A DNA stretch of 64,000 bases from Nocardia asiatica NBRC 100129. GTDB taxonomy: Bacteria; Actinomycetota; Actinomycetes; Mycobacteriales; Mycobacteriaceae. The translations under genes and the position numbers were made by a program. Location of the stretch: the NCBI RefSeq assembly GCF_000308415.1, contig NZ_BAFS01000474.1, positions 16,193 to 80,192 on the forward strand. Direction: 5' to 3'. How positions within the stretch are numbered: the stretch's first letter is position 1; the number at the start of each line of letters is the position of its first letter. The notes beneath the pieces were generated by a model, which saw only the letters and a list, made by a program, of their open reading frames with translations, was not told the origin of the DNA and searched no databases. Below are positions 1 to 9,114 of this stretch, piece by piece.

Positions 1-907
1 GCGCGCCGATGTCGTGGTCGGTCATGGGGTCGTTCACCCATGCCTGGGTGTCGGCGGCGTGGCTGAACACCGCTGTGGCGCGGTCGGTTTCGGTGTCGTG
101 GACGGCTGTGCCGGTGGGAATCGCGGCGTCGACCGCGGCGGCGATGTCGGCGCCGGTGGTGTTAGCGGACTGGAACAGAGGCGGCGGGAGCGTCAGCCCT
201 GTCGTGATCGCGTGTACCAGCTCTTCGTGGGCGCACAACGCCGCCGCGGTGTCGATCGCGATTCCGGCATTGTTCAATGCGGTGGCTTGCAACGCGTAGG
301 AACGAGTGTCGGTGCGGGCGATCTGCTGCCAACGCTGTGCCACCTGTTCGGCGGGAAGGCCGTCGACGGACGCGAGTGCGGCGTGAGCCCACTCCCCCGC
401 GTCACCCCACAGGTCGTGGCCTTCCTCGCTGGTGAGGCCGAGCAGGTTGGCCACCGCTGCGGTTCGGTAGCGCAGGGCACGCAGGTTGCCCTCGACTTCG
501 GCGACGATCGTGGCGTCGCTGGATGGGTTGATCCGGTCGTTTACGGTGTGCAGGGCGGTCCACTCGCGCAGCTGGTGCACGTCGGCGGACAGATCGCCGA
601 GGACGCGGTCCCAGTCGGTGGGTTCGGGGGTGCGCAGGTAGAGGTCGGCGCGCCAGTGGGTGCCGCGGTCACCGCGTTCACGCACGTGGTCGATCCACAC
701 GCGCGGCACCCCACCCGCGGAGGCGGCATCGATCAATGCCTCACGCAGGAGCGCGCGGCCTTGATAGTCCTCATACCAGGACTGCGGCGGGGTTTGCCCG
801 GTCTGCCGCTGGCGTTCGGTGGCGGTAGCCACCATCCGGTTGAGGAACACCGTTTGGTTCTGCAGAGCTTTCAGCACCGCTGCCTGCGCCCGTGTCGGTG
901 CCCTCAC
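1..907 (-). CDS. Conjugation-operon paralogue family member A (partial)
   Basis: An open frame of about 300 codons reads on the minus strand from GTG at 907 and runs off the left edge, so its stop is not seen. I do not recognise a named domain. It is a diverged copy of the proteins at 5096-6067, 6080-7024, 7081-7986 and 9653-10621: it has the Trp-Ile segment WIDHVRERGDRG near residue 71, a central LLGLTSEE segment and the C-terminal AAAVDAAIPTG motif before an acidic tail. The start overlaps the stop of the DUF4913 gene as GTGA, which implies translational coupling. It has no signal peptide or membrane segment, so a cytoplasmic role, or export by the conjugation machine, is possible. Confidence 0.8.
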   Translation of the reverse strand, partial: MRAPTRAQAAVLKALQNQTVFLNRMVATATERQRQTGQTPPQSWYEDYQGRALLREALIDAASAGGVPRVWIDHVRERGDRGTHWRADLYLRTPEPTDWDRVLGDLSADVHQLREWTALHTVNDRINPSSDATIVAEVEGNLRALRYRTAAVANLLGLTSEEGHDLWGDAGEWAHAALASVDGLPAEQVAQRWQQIARTDTRSYALQATALNNAGIAIDTAAALCAHEELVHAITTGLTLPPPLFQSANTTGADIAAAVDAAIPTGTAVHDTETDRATAVFSHAADTQAWVNDPMTDHDIGA

Positions 908-1800
908 GGCCCCGCCCCCGGGGTGAGGCCGTCGCCGAAGGCGCGGAAGTCGGGACCGAACCCGAGCCGCTCGATCGGGGTGCTCGCTCCGGGCGCCCCG
1001 AACCACGCGGCCGGGACCGGTTCGGCCAGGAGGCCGGGGGTGTCGATGTGCTGGTCGGGGGTGCAGCGGTGCAGGGGGCCGTTGGCGGCATCGAGGATGT
1101 AGCGCATGTGCGGGTCGATGTGGCGGGTGAACAGGGTGCTCATCGCGGATTTGTCTTGCGCCACGCGGGCGGCTTCGAACCCCCGGTGCAGCCCGGCGAA
1201 ACGGACCGCCACGGCGCGATGCTCCCACCACCGGCGACACCACGTGTATTGGCCTTCGCGGTTGTTGGCCGCGATCCGCACCGAGGTCACCGGCAGCAGC
1301 CACTGCTGCACGAACAGACTCCAGTGTTCGAACAGCGGCGGCGGTCCCTTCTGCTCCTGGCCGTCTCCGTTGGTGGTGGGCTGGGAGGGTGTGAAGTACC
1401 GAGTGGGGACCGGCTCGAATGGCAGGCTGGGTGTGGCGATGTGGGTGGTGCGGGTGCAGCGGTGCAGGGGGCCGTTGGCGGCGTCGAGGATGACTTTGAA
1501 GTGGGCATCGACGTGGGAGAGCACGAAGGTGCTGAAGCCGTTACCGGTACGGGTGCGTTTCTGCGCTTCGAACGCGGCGTGCAGGTGCGCGATGCGCACC
1601 GCGACCGCGCGGTGTGCCCACCACCGGCTGCACCAGGTGTAGGTGTTCTCCCGGTTGGCTTCGGCCAACCGGACGCTGATGAACGGCCAGAACCACTTCT
1701 CGGCGAACTCGGTGAAATGCTGATACGACGGCGGCACCGGCTTGTTCGGCACGTTCTTCCCCGCCGCAGGGTTCCCCGTCGCCGAGGTTGGCGCGCTCAC
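904..1800 (-). CDS. Double-DUF4913 protein
   Basis: A 298-aa soluble protein built from two copies of one domain, at about residues 28-115 and 155-245. Both copies carry the series F..(W)..P..SVR.A..NRE..YTWC.RWW.HRAVAVR and end in the identical segment ILDAANGPLHRC. This pattern matches the DUF4913 family found on actinobacterial plasmids and integrative elements, where no function is established. The start is GTG at 1800, overlapping the coupling-protein stop as GTGA, and its own stop overlaps the next gene the same way. A link to conjugation is inferred from position only. The conserved Trp/Cys-rich face of each repeat could be a binding surface. Confidence 0.85.
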   Translation of the reverse strand: MSAPTSATGNPAAGKNVPNKPVPPSYQHFTEFAEKWFWPFISVRLAEANRENTYTWCSRWWAHRAVAVRIAHLHAAFEAQKRTRTGNGFSTFVLSHVDAHFKVILDAANGPLHRCTRTTHIATPSLPFEPVPTRYFTPSQPTTNGDGQEQKGPPPLFEHWSLFVQQWLLPVTSVRIAANNREGQYTWCRRWWEHRAVAVRFAGLHRGFEAARVAQDKSAMSTLFTRHIDPHMRYILDAANGPLHRCTPDQHIDTPGLLAEPVPAAWFGAPGASTPIERLGFGPDFRAFGDGLTPGAGP

Positions 1801-3674
1801 GAGCGCTCACCTCCGTCGGCCGGATCCCCCTCGGGACCAATGACTGGCGCCGTGCTCTGATCCGCCGCTTTCCGGAACCGCTCGAGCGACTTCCGGATCA
1901 GGGGCGCGTATTCGGTGTCCGACCACCAGATTTTGCGCACCACGACCGGTCCGTGGTTCGGAAGCCGGACCAGGGCGCGGTCTTTCGGCAGGGCTGCCAG
2001 CAACGCGGTGTCGAGGATGGGTTCAGCGCGCCAGGACACGGTGCGGTTGGTGCCTTGGGCGCCGCGGCTGTGGGAACGATCGGCGACGTCGTGCGGTCCG
2101 GTCATCGCCGACCAGTGCTCCAGATAGTCGGTCGCGGCGATCCCGCCGCCGTAGACCTCGATCGACTGGGCGCGCATCGTCTTCAACCCGTTCGCGCCCC
2201 ATAGATCTTCGCCTTGCTCGAGGACCTGAAGGATGGTCATCAACACGATCCCGCAACCACCGGCGTAGGTGTAGTAGGTCGGCAGTTCGGCGATGCGCGC
2301 GCAGTTGGCGGCCTCGTCCAGCACCGACAGCAACGGCACCGCCAACCGCCCATCCGGGCGAGCACGCGCCGCGTCCAGCGCGGCCTCCAGGATCTGCCCG
2401 ACCAGCGCGGAGGTCAGGGGTGTGGCGCCGTCGGGGCCAGCCATCGACAGTGCATACAACGTGTCGGCCGACTCCACGAACCGCGCGGGTTCGAACTGCG
2501 GCAGGTCATGGGTGGGGTCTTGTTCGGTCCGGTCGATGACGACTTCGCTCTTGCGGGTCTTCTGGTCGACCGCCTCGCGGACCGCTATCCGCACCCGCCG
2601 TTGGGGTGTGACCATGCGGGCGTAGCCCTCGTCGGTGAGGACGTTCAGGAATCGCCTGGCCATGTCGAACAAGCCGTCGCGTTGGCGGCTGTAGAGCGCT
2701 TGGGATTCGAGGATGCGTTCGGCGGAGCGGTGGTGTCTGTAGTGGCGCAGGATCAGCGCCGGGGTCTGGTCCTGATCACGCCCGAGCCATTCGGCCACGT
2801 GCAGCAGATCCCCGCCTGCGCAGGCCGCGGCGTACAGATACAAGCTGAGCAGTTCTTGGGCGCCGCCGTCGAAGTAGGAGTCGACCTTGGCGTTGGCAGC
2901 TTGCGCCGCCGACCCGGAGGCGGCGGAGACGAAGAACCCGGCCAGCTTCCGCGCCTTGGGCAAGCTGGTGACCTGAGCCAACAAGTCGACCCAGAACCCG
3001 CATTCCACCTTCCCGGTCACCGCTTGCAGGTCGCACAACCAAATCTGGCCGCGCTGTTCACGCCCATACACGGTGTGCCGGTAGAGGTCTGGTTTGTTGC
3101 TGGTTGCCAAGCACGGGCCCCACGCTGAGAGCACAGCCGGGATCGCCCACGCCATCGTTTTGCCGGTGCGTGTGCCTGCGGCGATCGTCACCCCCAACTC
3201 GGCAGGCACGAATAGTTCCACCCCGCCGATGACGGTCTTGCCCAGCGGTGGTCCTTTGAGGGCTTGGATTTCCGGGGGCGCGTCGCGCAGCAATCGCTTG
3301 TTGGCGCGCAGGATGTCTCGCCTCCGCGCCATCCGAATGTCGCGGGGCCGTTGCATGGTGCGCGCGGCGGCGTCGATCTCACTGCCCGATCCGAATGTCC
3401 GCCACCCGAACACAGCCAGCCCGCTGCCGGCCAGCAGGTAGACGACAGCGATGAGGGTGGCTTGCCACGGCCATGGGTGTTGCCTGGTGGCGACCTCCAG
3501 CAGGGCACCGACGGGGTGGCGGGTGACGGGCAGTCCGGCCCAGCGGCTGCCCAGGCTCAGCGCTGACCACGCTGCCAGCGCCATCAGCGCCACTACGAGA
3601 AGCAGCAGCAGGAGGCTGGTTTCCTCGCCGAGTCCGCGTTTGGTGCGGCGGCGGGTTTCTCGGGTCGAGAACAT
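1797..3674 (-). CDS. VirD4/TraG-type conjugation coupling protein
   Basis: A 625-aa ATPase expected to link the relaxosome to the type IV secretion channel and pump DNA. Two N-terminal membrane segments lie near residues 19-42 and 70-90. A Walker A motif GTRTGKT sits near residue 170, followed by a NKPDLYR segment. A Walker B-like LLSVLDEAANCA is followed by the TraM-recognition type stretch YAGGCGIVLMTILQ. I chose ATG 3674 because AAAGGA lies about seven bases upstream; an in-frame GTG at 3722 overlaps the previous stop as GTGA and would add 16 residues. The size is normal for actinobacterial VirD4/TraG proteins. The gene sits near the end of the operon, after the channel genes. Confidence 0.93.
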   Translation of the reverse strand: MFSTRETRRRTKRGLGEETSLLLLLLVVALMALAAWSALSLGSRWAGLPVTRHPVGALLEVATRQHPWPWQATLIAVVYLLAGSGLAVFGWRTFGSGSEIDAAARTMQRPRDIRMARRRDILRANKRLLRDAPPEIQALKGPPLGKTVIGGVELFVPAELGVTIAAGTRTGKTMAWAIPAVLSAWGPCLATSNKPDLYRHTVYGREQRGQIWLCDLQAVTGKVECGFWVDLLAQVTSLPKARKLAGFFVSAASGSAAQAANAKVDSYFDGGAQELLSLYLYAAACAGGDLLHVAEWLGRDQDQTPALILRHYRHHRSAERILESQALYSRQRDGLFDMARRFLNVLTDEGYARMVTPQRRVRIAVREAVDQKTRKSEVVIDRTEQDPTHDLPQFEPARFVESADTLYALSMAGPDGATPLTSALVGQILEAALDAARARPDGRLAVPLLSVLDEAANCARIAELPTYYTYAGGCGIVLMTILQVLEQGEDLWGANGLKTMRAQSIEVYGGGIAATDYLEHWSAMTGPHDVADRSHSRGAQGTNRTVSWRAEPILDTALLAALPKDRALVRLPNHGPVVVRKIWWSDTEYAPLIRKSLERFRKAADQSTAPVIGPEGDPADGGERS

Positions 3675-3718
3675 GATGCGGTCCTTTCGAAGGGTGTGAC
3701 GAGCGGCGACGGAGGGGT

Positions 3719-4813
3719 TCACGCCGTAAGGTCGGCCTCGGCACCGACCTCAAGCGACGGCGCGGGCTGCTCTTGGTGACCATCGGCCGGACTCCATGCG
3801 GCGAATCCGGCCTCGGGCAGTGCGGCGTCGATGGCCTCGCTCGTCTGTGCGCCTGCGGCGTAGTCGAGACCCGGCTCCGGGGTGAGGTCGACGAGGTGTT
3901 CAGCCGCGGTCGCGTCGCGTCCGGTCCACGGATCCGCCGCCGTCGTCTGTGGAAGGTTGGCCGGCGACTGGTGGGAATAGGTGCCTGCGAGTCCGGCGTG
4001 GTAGGCGGCCTCGATGTCGACCGATGATGCCGCGGCTGCTGCGGCGTCGACGCGGGCGGTGCGGGCGTCGTGCAGGAGGGTTTCCAGGCGTGCGAGGTGG
4101 GCTTGGTCCCGCTGGGAGGTGCCCGGCCACGCATCCGCCAGACGGGTGTGTTCAGCGGTCGCGTCTTGCAATTGCCGCAACGCCACGCGTTGGCGGGTGA
4201 GGCGTTCCTCGCGCCCGCTGTCGGCGTCTCCGGTTGCTTCTTCGGCCTCCAGCAGCTGGTCGGTGGCGGCGATGATCGCATCGACTTCGGCGAGGCTGGC
4301 CAGTTCCGGGCCGCTGCCGCCGAGCGCACGCTCGAGCACGCTGACGCGCTCCATCGTGCGCTCGGGTGAATGGGCAGGTGGCTGCCAGCGGGCGCCGTCT
4401 TGGTCGGAGCCGGTGGTGGTGGTTTCGATGTGGCCGGTGATCTCGGCGGCTTGGCGCAGGTTGCGCCACACCATCGGCTCGACGTCGAGGTCTCCCTCGA
4501 GGTTTGCGCGGGTGATGCGGTTGTAGGCGGCGCGGGTGAATTCCGGGCGCGCTTCCCATCCGGCGACCGCGGCTTGCAATTGTCCCCAAAGCCTGCGGTG
4601 CTCAGGTGATTCGTGGCGGCCCCACCGTGCGGCCAGCTCATCGGCCCATGCGGTGAATTGCTGCTGCTGGTCGGGGGTTTCGCCGTGGGGTGCGATCAAC
4701 CGCAACTGGTAGTAGTGGGTGAAATCAGCCCGGATCTGGGCCTCAGTGGGGTCGGTGGCGTCGCGGTAATAGGCCGGATCGGTAGTGCCGCGTCGGGGAT
4801 CGGGCCAGCTCAT
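3719..4813 (-). CDS. Unknown conjugation-operon protein with the shared C-terminal motif
   Basis: A 364-aa, hydrophilic, largely helical and probably coiled-coil protein without signal peptide or membrane segment. No domain is recognised. Its C-terminus contains SEAIDAALPEAGFAAWSP, matching the AVDAALP...VWDSEP tail of the five paralogues nearby, although the rest is unlike them. The ATG start overlaps the stop of the 26-codon ORF at 4810-4890 as ATGA, and the stop overlaps the alternative GTG of the coupling protein. The position directly before the coupling-protein gene suggests an accessory or adaptor role; that is inference. Confidence 0.85.
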   Translation of the reverse strand: MSWPDPRRGTTDPAYYRDATDPTEAQIRADFTHYYQLRLIAPHGETPDQQQQFTAWADELAARWGRHESPEHRRLWGQLQAAVAGWEARPEFTRAAYNRITRANLEGDLDVEPMVWRNLRQAAEITGHIETTTTGSDQDGARWQPPAHSPERTMERVSVLERALGGSGPELASLAEVDAIIAATDQLLEAEEATGDADSGREERLTRQRVALRQLQDATAEHTRLADAWPGTSQRDQAHLARLETLLHDARTARVDAAAAAASSVDIEAAYHAGLAGTYSHQSPANLPQTTAADPWTGRDATAAEHLVDLTPEPGLDYAAGAQTSEAIDAALPEAGFAAWSPADGHQEQPAPSLEVGAEADLTA

Positions 4814-4890
4814 CGCTGTACCCGCCGATCATCGCGAAACATCGGTCGATGCTGGTGCGCAACAGCGGCATCAGGTGTGGTGTCGGACAT
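4810..4890 (-). CDS. 26-aa translationally coupled small ORF
   Basis: A short frame starts at ATG 4890, 8 bases after a GGAGG ribosome-binding site, and ends in TGA overlapping the ATG of the next gene (ATGA). The peptide, MSDTTPDAAVAHQHRPMF then basic residues, is hydrophilic. The strong ribosome-binding site and the overlap suggest it mainly delivers ribosomes to the 364-aa gene, though the peptide could have its own role. It lies below the usual gene-calling size. Confidence 0.6.
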   Translation of the reverse strand: MSDTTPDAAVAHQHRPMFRDDRRVQR

Positions 4891-5095
4891 CGTCGACCTC
4901 CGGTGAAGGAAGGGCGTGGACCGCGTTGCGTCACGTGACGGCGCGTGCGCGGCCTGGGATGTCCCCTGGCAGTGCGGGTTCGAACGTCCCGGTCAGTACC
5001 CGGTGACCAGAACGTCGACGAGAAATCGTGTGCGGTGAGTTCTTCGAGTCAGCAGATGGGTCGTCGGTAGGTGTGAGTTCCCTTCTCGAGTTCGG
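4891..5095. other. Longest non-coding gap in the operon
   Basis: About 205 bases separate the small ORF from the paralogue stop at 5096. I see no convincing gene, tRNA or terminator here. It contains a GGTTCGAAC sequence resembling a tRNA T-arm, but the arms do not fold. An internal promoter for the coupling-protein end of the operon is possible. Confidence 0.4.
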
Positions 5096-6067
5096 TCAGT
5101 ACGGGGCGATACCGCGATCGGTCGTGCCGCCCGGTTCGGTGGCCGGGCCGGTGTGGTCGGGTTCGGTGTCCCAGACGTGTGTGCCGGCGGGCAGGGCGGC
5201 GTCGACGGCCTCGGTGATGGCGGCGGCGTCGGGGTTTGTTGTGTCGGCGTCCCCGAGGGCGGCGTCGATGAACTGGGCGCGCAGTGACGCCGCGGCGGTG
5301 TCGATCATCTGGTGTGGTGTCGGTGGCGTCAGCTCGGCGCCAGCGATGGGGGTGCCGGTATCGGGGTCGGTGGGAACGTAGGGCGGGATCGCCAAGTCGG
5401 GGCTCGGGGCAGCGTAGGCGTTCCATTGGGCCACCAAATCCAGCTCGTCGTAGGTTTCCAGATGCACCGCGTGCGTACGGCGCGCGCCTTCCGCGGCCGG
5501 CCCCCAGAAAAGGTCGGCTTCGGTGGCAGTGAACTTCGCGGCGTGCGCCAGCGCGGTGACCCGCTGGTGATACAGCTGCATGTTGCGCGAGAACTGTGCC
5601 GCACGAGCGGGGTCGGTGCCGAAACTCCAGCGCCCGGTGGAGATCCGGTCCGCACGGGCCGCTGCGAGCGCGGCCATCCGTTCCAGGTGCCACAGGTCGA
5701 GGCTGAGCATGTCGATGTAGAAGTCCTGGGCAGCGTTGTCGCGCATCGGGTTCTGCCGCACCCCGGCTTCCACCCGGGGTCGGGTGCTGGCGGTGCCGAG
5801 TTCGCGGGCATCGGCGATCCACGCCGGCTCGATCCCCGCGGTCAGCGCGGTTTGCTCAGCCTGCTCACGTTGCGCTTCCAGCCCGTCCAGATGCGCTTGC
5901 CACGCGGCCTGCTGGTCGCCGTCGCTGGTGAGCGCTTCGAACTTCTCCCACCCGGCATCGGCGATACGGGTGTGTTCGGCGGCCAGCAAACGGATGCGCA
6001 TCAGCAGCTGCGCCTGCCACTGCGCCACTGTCTGTTCGGGCGAGAATTCCGATTCAGGAACGGTCAT
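5096..6067 (-). CDS. Conjugation-operon paralogue family member B
   Basis: A 323-aa soluble protein, ATG start at 6067, of the five-member family. Shared features in order: an N-terminal QLLMRIRLLAAEHTRIADAG helix (compare RLLERIQNTTADHTRVLHQG in member C); a PAWIADARELG segment; LWHLERMAALAAARADR; FSRNMQLYHQRV; and the C-terminal ITEAVDAALPAGTHVWDTEP tail. No catalytic motif is visible. It lies 12 bases upstream of the stop of member C and reads in the same direction. Function unknown; shared C-terminal tails in a conjugation operon could mark cargo or adaptor proteins of the coupling ATPase (inference). Confidence 0.85.
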   Translation of the reverse strand: MTVPESEFSPEQTVAQWQAQLLMRIRLLAAEHTRIADAGWEKFEALTSDGDQQAAWQAHLDGLEAQREQAEQTALTAGIEPAWIADARELGTASTRPRVEAGVRQNPMRDNAAQDFYIDMLSLDLWHLERMAALAAARADRISTGRWSFGTDPARAAQFSRNMQLYHQRVTALAHAAKFTATEADLFWGPAAEGARRTHAVHLETYDELDLVAQWNAYAAPSPDLAIPPYVPTDPDTGTPIAGAELTPPTPHQMIDTAAASLRAQFIDAALGDADTTNPDAAAITEAVDAALPAGTHVWDTEPDHTGPATEPGGTTDRGIAPY

Positions 6068-6079
6068 CGTCGTACCGCC

Positions 6080-7024
6080 TCACCAATCACGCTCGACCGA
6101 CGACCCGGATTCCGGTGGCCGAATGTCGGGTTCGCTGGCCGGTTCGCTGTCCCACACCGCGGTCACGTCGGCAGGCAGCGCCGCGTCCACCGCCGCACCG
6201 ATACCGGCCTCGGCGGCCACCTGCCCAGGTGTGATGGTCGACAACGCTTCGGTAGCGCGGTCGATGAGCAGGTGCGGGGTGGGTGGCGATGTTCCCGGTT
6301 CCTGCGTCATCGCCTGGTCGACGGCGAGTGTGTCGATGCTGCGCCGGACGTCGTGTTCGATGCCACGCCAGGCGTAGGTGCGCCACCGCTCTGATAAGGC
6401 GGTGTCGTCGTAGCCGCGCACGGTCACCGACACCAGCTTCAACCAGCCCGCGCCGTCACGCTCCCACAACTGCGCGCGTTCCTCAGCGCTCAACCCGATG
6501 ACGTGGGCGGTTTCTGTCGCCCGGGTCCACAACGCGGCCATGTTCCGGTCGAACTGCTCGCGCGCGGCGGGGTCGTCGGCCACGGTGTCATCGAGGCCGC
6601 GCTGGCGGTGCTCGACCTTGACCGCGGCCATGTGCTCGAGCTGCCAGATGTCCGCGGCGATGCCTTCGACCATGTGCGCGCGCACCGGGTCTTCCCCGTG
6701 ACGCATCGTGGGTGGGGAGTGCACGCTGTCGCCCCACCGCTGCCCGCGTTGTCCGGCGGCGCGGGCTGCGGTTATCGCCGTCTGCGGTAGGCCCACGGCG
6801 GCGGCGTGTATCTCGATCTCGCTGCGGTCAGCCTCCAGGGCGCGCAGGTGGGTGCGCCAGGTCTGCACTTGGATCTCGCCGCTGCCGTAGTGCGGCTGGT
6901 AGTTCGGATATCCCTGGTGCAGGACCCTGGTGTGGTCGGCGGTGGTGTTCTGGATGCGTTCGAGCAGCCGCAGCTTCCAGCTGGGCAGCCTCTCCAGATC
7001 AGGTATGGGACGACTCACGGGCAT
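6080..7024 (-). CDS. Conjugation-operon paralogue family member C
   Basis: A 314-aa soluble protein and the clearest family representative. It begins with a LPSWKLRLLERIQ helix and has IWQLEHMAAVKVEHR, FDRNMAALWTRATE, the GLSAEERAQLW segment and the tail GAAVDAALPADVTAVWDSEP. I place the start at ATG 7024, which has AGAAAGG five bases upstream. An in-frame GTG at 7084 overlaps the previous stop as GTGA and would add 20 residues, so the start is not settled. Closest relative in the window is member E (9653-10621). No named domain is recognised. Confidence 0.85.
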   Translation of the reverse strand: MPVSRPIPDLERLPSWKLRLLERIQNTTADHTRVLHQGYPNYQPHYGSGEIQVQTWRTHLRALEADRSEIEIHAAAVGLPQTAITAARAAGQRGQRWGDSVHSPPTMRHGEDPVRAHMVEGIAADIWQLEHMAAVKVEHRQRGLDDTVADDPAAREQFDRNMAALWTRATETAHVIGLSAEERAQLWERDGAGWLKLVSVTVRGYDDTALSERWRTYAWRGIEHDVRRSIDTLAVDQAMTQEPGTSPPTPHLLIDRATEALSTITPGQVAAEAGIGAAVDAALPADVTAVWDSEPASEPDIRPPESGSSVERDW

Positions 7025-7080
7025 GAACCTTTCTTCTGCGATGCTGGGGCCTGCTGGTCTGGTGGTGCGTTCCGGGCGTG

Positions 7081-7986
7081 TCACGGCTCAGGTCCGGGGG
7101 TGAGTTCGGGCGGCGAGCCGGTCACCTCGAGCGCGTCATCGACCGGGTTAGGGTCCGCGCCGCGGGTGTCGGACAGGCCGGCGGCGTCGATGGCGGCGGT
7201 GATATCCGCGGCGTGCCGGGGGTCGCGGCCCGGGTCGACGACGATCAGCCTGGTGATGGTGCGGTCGGTGGCGGTGAGCGCGGCCGCGGCGTGTTCGACC
7301 ATGCGGTCGGGTGAGATCGGCATCTGGGCGGTGATGTCGTCAGGGGTGATGCCCGCGGCTTGCAACACCAGCATCGGCATCGCCACGGCGGTGAAGTCCG
7401 CGCCCGCCACTTGCTTCCACCGCTTCGCAAGCTGCTGGTCGCTCTGCCCGCGCAGCTGCTGGGCTACCGTCGTTGCCCAGTGCCCGTATCCGCGCTGCCA
7501 CACCTGGTGGCGTTCGTCCTCGCTCAATCCCAGCGCGTGGGAGACCGCGCCAAGGCGCTGCCAGGTCATGCCCATCACTCGCCGAAACCGCGCTACCGCG
7601 TCCTCATCGAGCGCGGCGCGGCGCGGGTAGGCGGCGCCGATCCCGGCCATGTCCTGCAACCGGTGAACCTCGCGTCGCAGCGCGGTAATCAGCGTGGCCC
7701 GCTCGACCTGCCCGGAACCGAGGAGGGCTTGTCCGGGCTGCCAGCGGGTGCCGCGTTCCCCGGCGGCGCGCGCGTAGTCGATCCACGACTTCGGTACCCC
7801 GACCGCCAGGGCGACCGCTTCGCACTGGTCGCGGGAGCGCTGCCCGATCCGTACTTGCTCCACCACTTCCGGTGGCGGACTGGTGTGACCGGCATGATGG
7901 GCGCGTTCGAGCAGCTGCTGGCTGTCGTAGGCGAGGTTCTGCACCGCTTTGAGCAGGTGCGCCTGCAACGGAGTGGGGGTGTCCAT
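7081..7986 (-). CDS. Conjugation-operon paralogue family member D
   Basis: A 301-aa soluble protein and a divergent member of the family. It keeps the N-terminal helix with a Leu-Leu-Glu-Arg core, PKSWIDYARAAGERGTRW, FRRVMGMTWQRLGAV, and GLSEDERHQVWQR. At the C-terminus ITAAIDAAGLSDTRG replaces the usual AVDAALP, and a Pro-rich end follows. ATG 7986 follows a modest GGTGAG ribosome-binding site; the stop overlaps an alternative GTG start of member C. Function unknown. Confidence 0.82.
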   Translation of the reverse strand: MDTPTPLQAHLLKAVQNLAYDSQQLLERAHHAGHTSPPPEVVEQVRIGQRSRDQCEAVALAVGVPKSWIDYARAAGERGTRWQPGQALLGSGQVERATLITALRREVHRLQDMAGIGAAYPRRAALDEDAVARFRRVMGMTWQRLGAVSHALGLSEDERHQVWQRGYGHWATTVAQQLRGQSDQQLAKRWKQVAGADFTAVAMPMLVLQAAGITPDDITAQMPISPDRMVEHAAAALTATDRTITRLIVVDPGRDPRHAADITAAIDAAGLSDTRGADPNPVDDALEVTGSPPELTPGPEP

Positions 7987-8034
7987 CTCACCGGCCTCCG
8001 CCCCGCCGCTGCGTTGCCTCGCTGCTTGAGCTGG

Positions 8035-9114
8035 TCATAACTCGTGACCAAGATCGGGTGTGGGCGGCATCGCAGCATCGGGGAGTTCGGCCTCGATCCC
8101 GAGTTCCAGCACCTGTGTCACGCCGTTGTCGGTGAGTCCAGCGGTATCAACCGCGTCGCCGATCGCCGACCCTTCACCCGATGCGGTGCCCGGCTCACCA
8201 ATGAGATCAGCGAACTCGTGGGCAAGGTGCGTGGCGACCGATAGTTCCTCGGTCAGCCCGATGACGTCCTCGATCGCCACCGGCGACCGCTGGCGGGCAG
8301 TGCCCAGCGTGGAGTCGATGTCATCGACGAGGGTGGCGTCGATGATGGACGGGCCACTCTCGATCGCCAGCGGTGACAACTCATGCGCACTGCCGTCGAC
8401 GGGGTCGATGTCATCGACGAGGGCGGCGTCGATGACGATGGAAGGATCACCGCCGGTGTCTTCGGTGAACCGCTCGGCGTAGGCATCGGATTCGTCTGCG
8501 TGCTGCTGCGATAGCCCTTCGGCGCCTTTCGCCGCAGCGAACGCCGCCGCCGAGGCCATCGCCTCCCCCGTATCACCGTGCGCACTCAACGTGTCGCTGA
8601 AACCAGCTGCACGGCGGCGGATGTCGCTGAGCAGCTTCTTGTATTCGACGTCGAGGCCGTGTAGCTCGTTGGCGCGGGTCTCCCGATTCTTGTAGGCGGT
8701 GATCTTCACGCCGTGAAGTTCACGGCTTTGTCTGCGTTCGAGCGAGCCCGCCATATTCCGCCGCGTGAGATCGGCGTCGGCACGTTCGATCTGCCGCTGC
8801 TTCTGCTGCTGTTCGAGCGTGTGCTGCTCACCGCCGCGCTGGATCCGAGAACGGACTTCCTCGACCCTGGCGCTGTTGAGGTCCCGCGCGTGACCTGCGA
8901 CTTCCACCGCGTTGGTCACACGCACCCAGTGCTCGACCGAGGAACGGTGCTCTTTCGCGTCGGCGTGGCGTATTCGCTGGTCGGACTCCGCTTTCGAGCG
9001 GGCGTGTCCGCTCTGGCCACGCATCAGCGCGGCGGTTGTGTGCGCGGTTTGCAGGGCTTGGACGAATCCCTGGCGCATCGCCTGGCTGGATTCCTCGACC
9101 GGATCGCCAGTCAC
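8035..9114 (-). CDS. Coiled-coil protein with internal IDA-LVDDID repeats
   Basis: A 359-aa hydrophilic protein. Residues from about 10 to 190 are Arg/Glu/Gln-rich and strongly predicted by eye to form a coiled coil. The C-terminal third is acidic and has two copies of an IDA(A/T)LVDDID repeat, then AIGDAVDTAGLTD, which resembles the tail of paralogue D. The start is taken as GTG 9114, overlapping the lipoprotein stop as GTGA; an in-frame frame extends further upstream but only as an antisense artefact over the lipoprotein gene. The function is unrecognised; a structural or scaffold role in the channel is possible. Confidence 0.8.
   Translation of the reverse strand: MTGDPVEESSQAMRQGFVQALQTAHTTAALMRGQSGHARSKAESDQRIRHADAKEHRSSVEHWVRVTNAVEVAGHARDLNSARVEEVRSRIQRGGEQHTLEQQQKQRQIERADADLTRRNMAGSLERRQSRELHGVKITAYKNRETRANELHGLDVEYKKLLSDIRRRAAGFSDTLSAHGDTGEAMASAAAFAAAKGAEGLSQQHADESDAYAERFTEDTGGDPSIVIDAALVDDIDPVDGSAHELSPLAIESGPSIIDATLVDDIDSTLGTARQRSPVAIEDVIGLTEELSVATHLAHEFADLIGEPGTASGEGSAIGDAVDTAGLTDNGVTQVLELGIEAELPDAAMPPTPDLGHEL

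Noticed and set aside
14..3128. Long plus-strand frames at 14-1102, 892-1860 and 2214-3128
   Set aside because: They lie antisense to the paralogue, DUF4913 and coupling-protein genes, whose products have recognisable motifs; their own translations are low-complexity Gly/Arg/Val.
4960..5030. tRNA-like T-arm sequence GGTTCGAAC
   Set aside because: No acceptor stem, anticodon arm or CCA-type end can be folded around it.
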